Shown here: positions 43,422 to 50,505 of the stretch, in pieces
How the letters are laid out: each line of letters starts with the position of its first letter
How positions within the stretch are numbered: position 1 is the stretch's first letter
NCBI GenBank assembly: GCA_049302185.1
Contig: JBAQLV010000011.1
Location: 31,877 to 95,876, forward strand
DNA from: UBA1546 sp049302185
Lineage (GTDB): Bacteria; Nitrospirota; Thermodesulfovibrionia; Thermodesulfovibrionales; UBA1546
DNA: 64,000 bases
Direction of reading: 5' to 3'
Notes under the pieces: model-generated
Told to the model about the DNA's origin: nothing
The model's input: only the letters and a program-made list of their open reading frames with translations
The model's database searches: none
Position numbers and translations under genes: made by a program

Positions 43422-44294
43422 TTACTTTTTTGCAAGCGGATGCGCCTTGTCATAAGTATCCATTAAATGCGTTATGTCCAGATGCGTATATTTCTGTGTT
43501 GTTGACAAAGATGAATGTCCTAAAAGCTCCTGAATCACTCTCAGGTCTGCGCCGCCCTGAAGAAGATGGCTTGCAAAGGTATGCCTGAGAGTATGAGGCC
43601 CTATACGGGTGTTAATACCGATTGCCTTTGCATACTTAACTACTATACGTCTTATGCTTCTGTCTGTCAATCTTGAGCCGCTTTTATTAAGGAAAAACGC
43701 TCCGTCTTTCTTTTTAAGCAAAATCCTTTCAACGAGATATATCTTTATTGCTTCTAATGCCTTTCTGCCCACTGGGACTATCCGCTCTTTTTTCCCCTTG
43801 CCTTTAACCTTAATAAGTCCCTCTTTTACATTTATGTCGTCTGCATTCAGCCCGAAAAGCTCGCTTACGCGAATGCCGCTTGCATACAGGAGTTCAAGTA
43901 TTGCTCTGTCCCTTACAGGCAGGAAGCCTATTCCTTCCGGTTTTTCCACGAGAGAGAATACATCATCTACGGATAGAAATTTCGGCAGTATCTTCGGCAG
44001 TTTTGGCGTGGGGACAAGTTTTGCAGAATTTGTCTTTATATAGCCTTCCCTGTAAAGAAACTTAAGAAATGACCTTACTGCTGCGAGTCTTCTGCCTGCG
44101 GTGGTCTTTTTGTGCCCTGAATTTATCTCTTCGGCAACAAACCCTCTGATATCATTCAGCCCTATGTCTTCTGCCTTTGACTTGACGTGATCGGAGAATG
44201 CCTCAAGGTCTTTCCTGTATGCCCTGAGTGTGTGAGGGGACGCGCCTTTTTCTATTTCAAGATAGCGCAGGAATTGCTGGATATGGGAGTTCAT
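43422..44294 (-). CDS. xerC: Tyrosine recombinase XerC/XerD
   Basis: Resolves chromosome dimers at dif. The 290-aa protein has the N-terminal SAM-like domain (FLRYLEIEKGASPHTLRAYRKDL), and the catalytic set Arg in LLYASGIRVSEL, Lys, H-x-x-R in GPHTLRHTFASHLL, and Tyr in STTQKYTHL. It is the first gene before hslV-hslU. It is presumably the housekeeping Xer protein, not a phage integrase, given its neighbours. Confidence 0.92.
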   Translation of the reverse strand: MNSHIQQFLRYLEIEKGASPHTLRAYRKDLEAFSDHVKSKAEDIGLNDIRGFVAEEINSGHKKTTAGRRLAAVRSFLKFLYREGYIKTNSAKLVPTPKLPKILPKFLSVDDVFSLVEKPEGIGFLPVRDRAILELLYASGIRVSELFGLNADDINVKEGLIKVKGKGKKERIVPVGRKALEAIKIYLVERILLKKKDGAFFLNKSGSRLTDRSIRRIVVKYAKAIGINTRIGPHTLRHTFASHLLQGGADLRVIQELLGHSSLSTTQKYTHLDITHLMDTYDKAHPLAKK

Positions 44295-44343
44295 AGGGTA
44301 TTTTAAGTTTCATGACATGATTATTTCAACTTAAATAGGATTA

Positions 44344-44529
44344 AGGAGGCTGCGGCTGTCTTTCGGCAATATTAAACTGTCTCTGTAAGAGTGCATGTGT
44401 TAATGCAATATAGCAGATATTACAAGTTCTCATGCGGGGCTTCCGCTCCACTTTGTGGAGACTACAGCCCCTATTCTGATAGACCCGTGAATCTTGCCTC
44501 AATACAGCCTCAGCCTCCTATAATTTTTT
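44344..44529 (+). ncRNA. Structured RNA candidate (6S-like architecture)
   Basis: The ends AGGAGGCTGCGGCTG and CAGCCTCAGCCTCCT pair in 14 of 15 positions over a span of 176 bases. Inside, GGCAA/TTGCC and ATT/AAT extend the stem after an internal loop; then TGTAA/TTACA encloses a GCAT/ATGC hairpin, and GGGGCT/AGCCCC encloses CTCCAC-TTT-GTGGAG. A run of six T follows at 44524-44529, favouring the plus strand. A long rod with a closing stem and inner bulges at about 180 nt resembles 6S RNA, but conserved 6S bases were not verified. Confidence 0.5.
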
Positions 44530-44567
44530 ACAAATGACTGAACTTTATTTTAGGGTTATAATAAGCA

Positions 44568-45494
44568 ATGCTGTTGTCATCAATAGATGTCGGTTCAAAT
44601 ACAATCAGGCTGTTTATCGGCAGAGTGGAAAACAGGAAGATTATCCGTCTCAGGACAGGGATGGTAATTACCCGTCTTGCCGCAGGCATTGGCGAGACAG
44701 GATTGCTGAATGCAGACAACATGGAAAAATCAGTATCTGTCCTGAAGGCTTTTTCAGATATTATTTCGGTTTACGGTATTTCGCATATAAGAGCCGTCGG
44801 TACAAGCGCATTAAGAGAGGCGAAAAATTCAGAAGAATTCATGCGGAGGGTTTTATCGGAAACAGGAATAAATATAGAAGTGATTTCAGGCGAAGAGGAG
44901 GCAGAGCTTACCGCAAAGGGTGTCCTCTTTGATTTAGAAAAGAGGGATGCATCATTCATTGTTGACATCGGCGGCGGAAGCACTGAATGGATTTTCTGCC
45001 GGAATTCATCACCTACTGAACTCGGGACAATTCCGACAGGCGTTGTAAGGCTCTCTGACAATCACATAAAATCAGACCCTCCGTCAAAAGCTGATATTCT
45101 CTCTCTGAAAAAGGAATCAGATACTGTCTTAAGCGGACTCAAAACGCAGATGGGGCATCTCATAAACAGCAGAACAGTTTTTATCGGAACAGCAGGCACT
45201 ATAACAACGCTTGCATCTATTGACATTGGGCTTGAGGTTTACGACCATGAAAAAATCCACAGGCATAATATCTCTTTAAAAAAACTCTATGATATTTCAA
45301 GGAGACTTATAAGTATTCCCCTCAGTGAGAGAAAAAAGATGATTGGACTTGAGCCGGAAAGGGCAGACTTGATTATCCCAGGCATACTCTTTACAATTAA
45401 TATCATGGAGTTATTCGGATTTGATAATATTCTTGTGAGTGACAACGGACTGCTTGAGGGGGCGCTCATAAAACTTTCTGAAAGGGTTTCATAG
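44568..45494 (+). CDS. ppx: Exopolyphosphatase/pppGpp phosphohydrolase
   Basis: ASKHA-fold phosphatase acting on polyphosphate or pppGpp. The 308-aa protein covers the catalytic core: SSIDVGSNTIRLFIG (phosphate 1), VISGEEEAELTAKG, FIVDIGGGSTEWIF (phosphate 2) and TAGTITTLASI. The C-terminal HD domain of long PPX proteins is missing, as in short family members. Confidence 0.92.
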   Translation: MLLSSIDVGSNTIRLFIGRVENRKIIRLRTGMVITRLAAGIGETGLLNADNMEKSVSVLKAFSDIISVYGISHIRAVGTSALREAKNSEEFMRRVLSETGINIEVISGEEEAELTAKGVLFDLEKRDASFIVDIGGGSTEWIFCRNSSPTELGTIPTGVVRLSDNHIKSDPPSKADILSLKKESDTVLSGLKTQMGHLINSRTVFIGTAGTITTLASIDIGLEVYDHEKIHRHNISLKKLYDISRRLISIPLSERKKMIGLEPERADLIIPGILFTINIMELFGFDNILVSDNGLLEGALIKLSERVS

Positions 45495-45504
45495 CTTAAA
45501 CTTT

Positions 45505-46263
45505 ATGGAACAGGTATTTAAAAGACCGGTAAGCCTTAAACCTGTGCCTTTCAGGTTCTGCCCGGGCTGCGGACACAGCCTGATACACAGGATTATTGCA
45601 GAGTGCATAGACAATCTTAATATAAGGGAGAAAGTCGTAGGAATTGCGCCTGTTGGATGCGCTGTTTTTGCTTATGACTATTTCAACTTTGATATTCTTG
45701 AGGTGGCGCACGGAAGGCCTCCTGCAGCAGCAACAGGGCTGAAACGGGTTATGCCTGACAGAATAATATTTTCATATCAGGGTGACGGAGACCTTGCCGC
45801 TATCGGCACTGCAGAGATAATTCATGCTGCAAACAGGGGTGAGAACTTAACTGTGTTCTTTGTAAACAATGCCACATACGGCATGACAGGCGGACAGATG
45901 GCGCCGACAACGCTTATCTCGCAAAAGACTACCACCACACCGAGGGGCAGAGATGTTAAGACATCAGGTTATCCTCTGCGTGTTTCTGAAATGCTTGCAA
46001 CTATTGAGGGCGTTTCGTTTATTGCAAGGACTTCGGTTGACTCTGTAAAAAATCTTATGACGACAAAGAAAACTGTTGAAAAGGCATTCAGGTATCAGAT
46101 GGAGGGCAAGGGATTCAGCTTTGTTGAAATCCTGTCGCCGTGTCCAATTGACTGGGGAATGTCCGCTGAGGAGTCCATAGACTGGATGCGTTCTGAGATG
46201 ATGGCTGTTTTCCCTCTTGGTACATTTAAGGATAAATATGGCTCAAATGATTCGAATGGTTAG
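45505..46263 (+). CDS. 2-oxoacid:ferredoxin oxidoreductase, beta (TPP) subunit
   Basis: Binds thiamine diphosphate and a cluster in the oxidative decarboxylation, or reductive carboxylation, of 2-oxoacids such as 2-oxoglutarate. The 252-aa protein starts with FRFCPGCGHSLIHR, then GIAPVGCAVFAYDYF, the TPP motif YQGDGDLAAIGTAEIIHAANRGEN, and NATYGMTGGQMAPTT. It best matches KorB/VorB. The gamma subunit follows, but no alpha subunit lies in the window. Confidence 0.9.
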   Translation: MEQVFKRPVSLKPVPFRFCPGCGHSLIHRIIAECIDNLNIREKVVGIAPVGCAVFAYDYFNFDILEVAHGRPPAAATGLKRVMPDRIIFSYQGDGDLAAIGTAEIIHAANRGENLTVFFVNNATYGMTGGQMAPTTLISQKTTTTPRGRDVKTSGYPLRVSEMLATIEGVSFIARTSVDSVKNLMTTKKTVEKAFRYQMEGKGFSFVEILSPCPIDWGMSAEESIDWMRSEMMAVFPLGTFKDKYGSNDSNG

Positions 46264-46375
46264 AAAAGCAGGATATAGCATTCTCGCTCATTCTCGTCCC
46301 GATAAAATCGGGACTCCGAGGTTTTTGCCTAACCCCCTCATATCCCCCTTTAGTAAAGGGGGATGAAGGGGGTTA
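46264..46375. repeat. Dispersed palindromes between korB- and korG-like genes
   Basis: The tract holds CCCGATAAAATCGGG and a CCCCCTTTAGTAAAGGGGG palindrome. The second is the same family as the in-gene copies in ribD and mqnB. Confidence 0.75.
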
Positions 46376-46452
46376 CTGTGGGAATATCGGCAAAAAAAGC
46401 CGCTCAAATACTATATATTGCCTTTCTCAAAATAGCTGTAAAACAAGGAGAC

Positions 46453-47016
46453 GTGATTCTGGAACATAAGATAATGGTAGCAGGATTTGGAGGGCAGGGC
46501 ATTCTGTTCCTCGGCAAACTGCTTGCGTACAGCGGTATGCTTGAGGGCAGGGAAGTTACATGGTTCCCTTCTTACGGCGCTGAGGTGCGCGGCGGCACTG
46601 CAAACTGCACTGTGATTATCTCTGACGAGATGATAGGCTCTCCGGTTGTCAGGAATCCTGAAATCCTTATAGTAATGAACGAGGCATCTCTTGATAAATT
46701 TCAGCCGAGGCTGAAGAATGGCGGAATTTTAATATTTGATTCATCTCTTATAAAAAAACCTGAACTGCGCTCTGATGTACATGTTGTAGATGTACCTGCA
46801 AGTGAAATAGCTGCCTCAATTGGAGGTACGAAATGCGCCAACATGGTAATGCTCAGCGCCTTGCTTGCGCAGACAGGGATAATAAAAGAAGAATCCGCAG
46901 TCAATGCGCTTGAAGAGCTTACCCCTCAGAAAAGGGAAAAGGCTCTTGGCGCAAACAAAGAGGCGATAGTAAAAGGCAGGAGATATATTGAAGATAAGAA
47001 AAGCAAAAATATCTGA
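46453..47016 (+). CDS. 2-oxoacid:ferredoxin oxidoreductase, gamma subunit
   Basis: Partner of the beta subunit. The 187-aa protein has the family start EHKIMVAGFGGQGILFLGKLL, then WFPSYGAEVRGGTANCTVI. The open frame begins at 46363 inside repeat DNA; GTG 46453 gives the expected N-terminus and has AAGGAG just upstream. Its 3' end overlaps the acetyltransferase gene by 29 bases. Confidence 0.9.
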   Translation: MILEHKIMVAGFGGQGILFLGKLLAYSGMLEGREVTWFPSYGAEVRGGTANCTVIISDEMIGSPVVRNPEILIVMNEASLDKFQPRLKNGGILIFDSSLIKKPELRSDVHVVDVPASEIAASIGGTKCANMVMLSALLAQTGIIKEESAVNALEELTPQKREKALGANKEAIVKGRRYIEDKKSKNI

Positions 47017-47440
47017 CATCAGAGAGGTTCAGCGGCTTATCAATGAGTTTGCAAAAAAAGAGGAGATGCTGCCGCGTTCCTTGAATGACCTCTATGTGAG
47101 CATCCGAGACCTTTTTGTGTGCGAAGACAGAGGCCGGATAAAAGGAGTAAGCGCGCTTCACATATTATGGGATGACCTTGCGGAGATAAGGTCGCTTGCA
47201 GTTGCAGAAGGATCAAGGGGCAAGGGCATAGGAAACAGACTTTTGAAAACATGCCTCAAGGAGGCAAAAGGACTCGGCATAAAAAGGGTTTTTGCTCTGA
47301 CTTATCAGCCTGAGTTTTTCAGGAAGAACGGTTTTAAGGGCATTGATAAATCAAAACTCCCGCAGAAGATATGGGGAGACTGCCTGAGATGTCCCCGCTT
47401 CCCCGAATGCGATGAAGACGCTGTGATAATTGAGCTTTAA
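46988..47440 (+). CDS. GNAT acetyltransferase, N-acetylglutamate synthase-like
   Basis: Single-domain acetyltransferase of 150 aa with the acetyl-CoA loop GSRGKGIGNRLL. The C-terminal KIWGDCLRCPRFPECDEDAVI matches short N-acetylglutamate synthases, which would start arginine synthesis and complement argB and argC here. Start is TTG 46988 with GGAG six bases upstream. Function is inferred from similarity and genome context. Confidence 0.82.
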   Translation: MKIRKAKISDIREVQRLINEFAKKEEMLPRSLNDLYVSIRDLFVCEDRGRIKGVSALHILWDDLAEIRSLAVAEGSRGKGIGNRLLKTCLKEAKGLGIKRVFALTYQPEFFRKNGFKGIDKSKLPQKIWGDCLRCPRFPECDEDAVIIEL

Positions 47441-47466
47441 AGCAGTCTTATATTGTCATTAATCAT

Positions 47467-47522
47467 TTGACATACATTGCCCTCACGTTGTAGTCTATTG
47501 TATTACGCTGTAGTTCAATTGT
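47467..47522 (+). promoter_or_regulatory. Promoter and direct-repeat operator of the DUF433/DUF5615 module
   Basis: TTGACA is at 47467-47472. Two direct repeats, ACGTTGTAGTCTATTGT (47485) and ACGCTGTAGTTCAATTGT (47505), lie 20 bases apart in the -10 region. They are plausible sites for the antitoxin. Confidence 0.5.
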
Positions 47523-47543
47523 TAAAGCAGGGAGGAGAAGTTT

Positions 47544-47963
47544 ATGCCAACAATTCAAAGAAGCATAAGAATTCAGGAAAAAACATTTAGAGAGATTGAG
47601 CAGATGGTCAGAGAGTCAGGGAAGGAGTTTTCTGCTGTAACGAATGAACTGCTTGAGGAAGCGGTGAGGATGCAGCGCTGCTCCGGGATTGTCTTCAGCG
47701 AAGGAACTGCCGGGCGCAGGGCGCGGATTGCCGGCAGCGGGATTGAGGTCTGGGAAGTTATCGCTGACTACAAAAGTGTGAGCAAGGATTTTAACCGTTT
47801 GCAAAAGGCTTATCACTGGCTCACCGAGCAGCAGTTACGCTCTGCTGTCGGCTATTACAGAGCGTATCCTGAAGAGATTGACCGCCTTATAAAACAAAAT
47901 GAAGAATTGACAAGAGAGGATGTTCATAAAAGATACCCCTTTCTTGTCAGGGGCAGTCGTTGA
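47544..47963 (+). CDS. DUF433-type antitoxin
   Basis: A 139-aa protein with an N-terminal ribbon-helix-helix-like segment (QRSIRIQEKTFREIEQMV) and a C-terminal DUF433 domain (GSGIEVWEVIADYKSVS, LTEQQLRSAVGYYRAYPEEID). Such proteins pair with DUF5615 PIN-like toxins. GGGAGGAG precedes the ATG. The stop overlaps the toxin start. Confidence 0.85.
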   Translation: MPTIQRSIRIQEKTFREIEQMVRESGKEFSAVTNELLEEAVRMQRCSGIVFSEGTAGRRARIAGSGIEVWEVIADYKSVSKDFNRLQKAYHWLTEQQLRSAVGYYRAYPEEIDRLIKQNEELTREDVHKRYPFLVRGSR

Positions 47964-48310
47964 AATATTATCTTGATGAAGACCTCAGTCCAAAGATTGC
48001 GGAAATCCTGAGAAAGTATCATTTAGACGCAATCAGCGCCCACGAGGTTGGTATGCAGCAGGCTGCTGACAGAGAACAGCTTGAACGGGCAGTATCTGAA
48101 GGCAGATGTTTTGTAACCCGCAACAGAAATGATTTTATCCGCCTCACTGTTCAGTTTTTCAATGAGCATCGTCCTCATGCGGGAGTCCTTATCGTTCCGC
48201 ATACTTTCCCCGGCGATAAATTCTCTCTCATAGCCCGCGCTATTGCTAAACACCATTCAAAACATCATACAGGCAGAGTAGAGGCATACGCCATAGATTT
48301 CCTTGAATAA
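47960..48310 (+). CDS. DUF5615 PIN-like toxin
   Basis: A 116-aa PIN-like putative RNase, starting YYLDEDLSPKIAEIL, with conserved acidic residues in the DED start and in TRNRNDFIRL. Start is TTG 47960, overlapping the antitoxin stop, so translation is coupled. It lies directly beside the cas genes, forming a small defence cluster. Toxicity is inferred from family knowledge. Confidence 0.83.
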   Translation: MKYYLDEDLSPKIAEILRKYHLDAISAHEVGMQQAADREQLERAVSEGRCFVTRNRNDFIRLTVQFFNEHRPHAGVLIVPHTFPGDKFSLIARAIAKHHSKHHTGRVEAYAIDFLE

Positions 48311-48322
48311 TAAATACCGGTT

Positions 48323-48910
48323 TCAGGTAAATACATCGCCGCAGAAATTGCGGTATTCACAGTCAAGGCATTTATTCTTTGATTTTGCAGGCGGAGGCAT
48401 TTGCTGCAGAGAAATCATTTCTCTGATATCACCAAGCATATTCTTTGTTTTAACTTTCAATTCGTCTGTCAGATTAAAAACAACAGCATCTTCTTTTGGG
48501 ATTAGATATATGAACCCTCGATCAACCCTGCAGTTATATATATCTTCAAGAATTATTGCATAACCTAAGATTTGATACAGATGATTTTCATGCGGCTGTG
48601 AGGCAGTATATTTGAAATCCACAGGATAATAAGATTCGGTGGTTTTAATGAGCAAATCCACCTTGCCGGATAATTCAAGATTTTTGGAATATAATTGTAA
48701 GTGGAATTGCCTTACGCCTTCAGATAAGCCGTATCTTTTAAGCTTCCTTCTGCTTTCTAATTTGTCTATTCTGTCCTCTGCTATTTTCCCATGCTCCATT
48801 TTAAAAGTTGTAGCCTTTTCAACAGGCATCACATAGTTATAAAACACAACTCTCGGACAATATACAAACTGCTTGAGGTCGCTGACCCTAAGCTTAATCA
48901 TCAGCGCCAT
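48323..48910 (-). CDS. cas4: Cas4 exonuclease
   Basis: RecB-like nuclease that helps choose and trim prespacers with a correct PAM. The 195-aa protein has the N-terminal cluster Cys in QFVYCPRVVFYNYV, nuclease motifs GKIAEDRID, LSGKVDLLIKT and YPVDFKYT, and C-terminal cluster cysteines CLDCEYRNFCGDVF. All catalytic and Fe-S residues appear intact. It overlaps cas2 by 17 bases and is the last gene of the cas1-cas2-cas4 unit. Confidence 0.94.
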   Translation of the reverse strand: MALMIKLRVSDLKQFVYCPRVVFYNYVMPVEKATTFKMEHGKIAEDRIDKLESRRKLKRYGLSEGVRQFHLQLYSKNLELSGKVDLLIKTTESYYPVDFKYTASQPHENHLYQILGYAIILEDIYNCRVDRGFIYLIPKEDAVVFNLTDELKVKTKNMLGDIREMISLQQMPPPAKSKNKCLDCEYRNFCGDVFT

Positions 48911-49169
48911 CTTGCATCAATTCTTTTCTGAGCCGCATATCCCTTTCGCAGATAGGAAGCATGAGAACTTTACCGGATTTATTTCCGATCAAAGAAGAAA
49001 GTTTTAAGAAAAGCTCCTCTCGTTTATTTCTATTCAAGATGCCGGAGAATCCGCTGAACTGAATCCTCTCAAGCCCGTAGTCTTTACATTTTTCTGCAAT
49101 CTTATTGCGTATACCGTCATTTTCTATGTCATAAAAAATATAGACGGTATGTTCTTCCATGTCTACCAC
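48894..49169 (-). CDS. cas2: Cas2
   Basis: Bridges two Cas1 dimers in the spacer integrase. The 91-aa protein has the ferredoxin-like fold with YIFYDIENDGIRNKI (conserved Asp) and GLERIQFSGFSGILNR. It overlaps cas1 by seven bases and cas4 by 17, so the three are co-translated. Confidence 0.95.
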   Translation of the reverse strand: MVDMEEHTVYIFYDIENDGIRNKIAEKCKDYGLERIQFSGFSGILNRNKREELFLKLSSLIGNKSGKVLMLPICERDMRLRKELMQDGADD

Positions 49170-50362
49170 TTAAACCGGAATGTCTTATACTCTCTTTTGC
49201 CGGTTAAAAATGCCGCTAAATTTCTTGCCTGCATCTGAATAATTGACCTGACTTTATACCTCTTACCTTCAAATACTTCCTGACTTTCCATGCGCTCAAT
49301 GATTTTACTCCCTATGAGCTTTCTTGTTTCTGCTTCGAGCAGTCCGTTTTTAATTTCAATTGATTCTCCGAGATTGATATGGGCAATCACAATCCTGTCA
49401 ACCACGGGCTGGCGAAATTCCTCGATTAAATCCAGAACAAGCGATGGCTTTCCGGGTCTGTCCACATGGAGAAATCCTGCAAAAGGCTCAAGTCCTGCAT
49501 TAATAACCGCGCCCCAGACATGGGAATATAAAATGCCATAGCCGTAATTCAGCAGAGAATTCACCGCATCAATAGCGCCTCTTGTTTCCCTGCCGAAGAA
49601 TTCAACTTTATTTCCGATTATCTCTTTTACTCCATCCCAGTATAATCTTCCTGAAGCGCCTTCTATCGCCATCAGGCTGCCTCTTGCATCATCAATGCTC
49701 TGTCCGCTGATTTCTTGAGCCTGAGCGCTCATCTTTTTAAGAATATTTGCAATCGTTTCAATCCTATCAAACCTATTGTTATCGACAGCCTTGATATACT
49801 TCCCAAAATATCTGAGAAGTTTTTCTTGATTTCTGATTTTTCCTTCTACAACTGTTTTTGAAAACTCAAGCCCCCGTATATCATTAAATGCAATTATTTG
49901 TTCTCTTCGTGATAAGACTGTTGCAGAAAGCATTGGAGAAGTGAGCATGGCGTACGGTTTGCCGTTATTAGTCAAAAAATTTACCCTTACACCTCGTTCG
50001 CATAATTCTTCTATCAGGTCTGACGATAGAGATATTCCACGCGAAGCTACAATAACCTCGTTGAGCCTGAAGAAAGGAAATTCGTAAATAACTTTATTGC
50101 TCTTTTTTACGATCAGGCGCTCGCTCTTTTTGCTTAAGAAAATACCGAAGCCGGATAAAACTATCTGTGACGAATCACCGCTTTTTATGAGTGAAATTCC
50201 TTCATCGATAAATGTTTCGTCAACGATATTCTTGTCGATTAAGAGAGGAACAGGTTCTGCTTCTCCGGTAAAAAGATTGAATTGAGCAAGAGGTAATTTT
50301 GTAGATTCTTCTGGTTGATACTCAGGATGGATACGAGAAATTTCTAAAGCATTTTTATTCAT
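49163..50362 (-). CDS. cas1: Cas1 integrase with N-terminal extension
   Basis: Inserts new spacers into the array. The 399-aa protein is longer than the common 300-340 aa because of about 60 extra N-terminal residues (around QFNLFTGEAEPVPLL). The core has the beta domain (IVLSGFGIFLSKKSERL), the metal ligands Glu in AIEGASGRLYWDG, His in AGFLHVDRPGKPSLVLD and the following Asp. GGGAGGGG lies before ATG 50362. Its predicted promoter contains a repeat-like sequence. Confidence 0.94.
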   Translation of the reverse strand: MNKNALEISRIHPEYQPEESTKLPLAQFNLFTGEAEPVPLLIDKNIVDETFIDEGISLIKSGDSSQIVLSGFGIFLSKKSERLIVKKSNKVIYEFPFFRLNEVIVASRGISLSSDLIEELCERGVRVNFLTNNGKPYAMLTSPMLSATVLSRREQIIAFNDIRGLEFSKTVVEGKIRNQEKLLRYFGKYIKAVDNNRFDRIETIANILKKMSAQAQEISGQSIDDARGSLMAIEGASGRLYWDGVKEIIGNKVEFFGRETRGAIDAVNSLLNYGYGILYSHVWGAVINAGLEPFAGFLHVDRPGKPSLVLDLIEEFRQPVVDRIVIAHINLGESIEIKNGLLEAETRKLIGSKIIERMESQEVFEGKRYKVRSIIQMQARNLAAFLTGKREYKTFRFKW

Positions 50363-50406
50363 ATCCCCTCCCTAAAATTCTCTTGATTTTTAGCTCATAT
50401 AGTGTA

Positions 50407-50435
50407 ATCATATTACAGGTTAAGCTCTTTTACAA
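50407..50435 (-). promoter_or_regulatory. cas1-cas2-cas4 promoter with a repeat-like spacer
   Basis: On the minus strand TTGTAA, 17 bases, TATGAT. The 17 bases between the boxes, read on the plus strand as TTACAGGTTAAGCTCTT, match the first part of the CRISPR repeat with one added and one missing G. Confidence 0.6.
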
Positions 50436-50448
50436 CTTTTTGTTAGTC

Positions 50449-50485
50449 ATATTTATTTAGGTCTTTGAAAATTTGGATTAGAAAG
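50449..50485. repeat. Eroded CRISPR repeat left of the array
   Basis: From 50459 the sequence AGGTCTTTGAAAATTTGG and the bases after it match the last 27 positions of the repeat at about 23 sites. The first part has decayed and only 20 bases separate it from the first counted repeat. Confidence 0.7.
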
Positions 50486-50505
50486 AGCGAAGAGCACTGA
50501 TCTTC

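Noticed and set aside
43422..44294. Phage integrase marking a mobile element
   Set aside because: The recombinase is followed by hslV and hslU in a housekeeping order, with no phage genes or attachment repeats seen.
44344..44529. c-di-GMP (GEMM) riboswitch on the minus strand upstream of xerC
   Set aside because: A few words look alike, but the conserved core of that riboswitch is not present.
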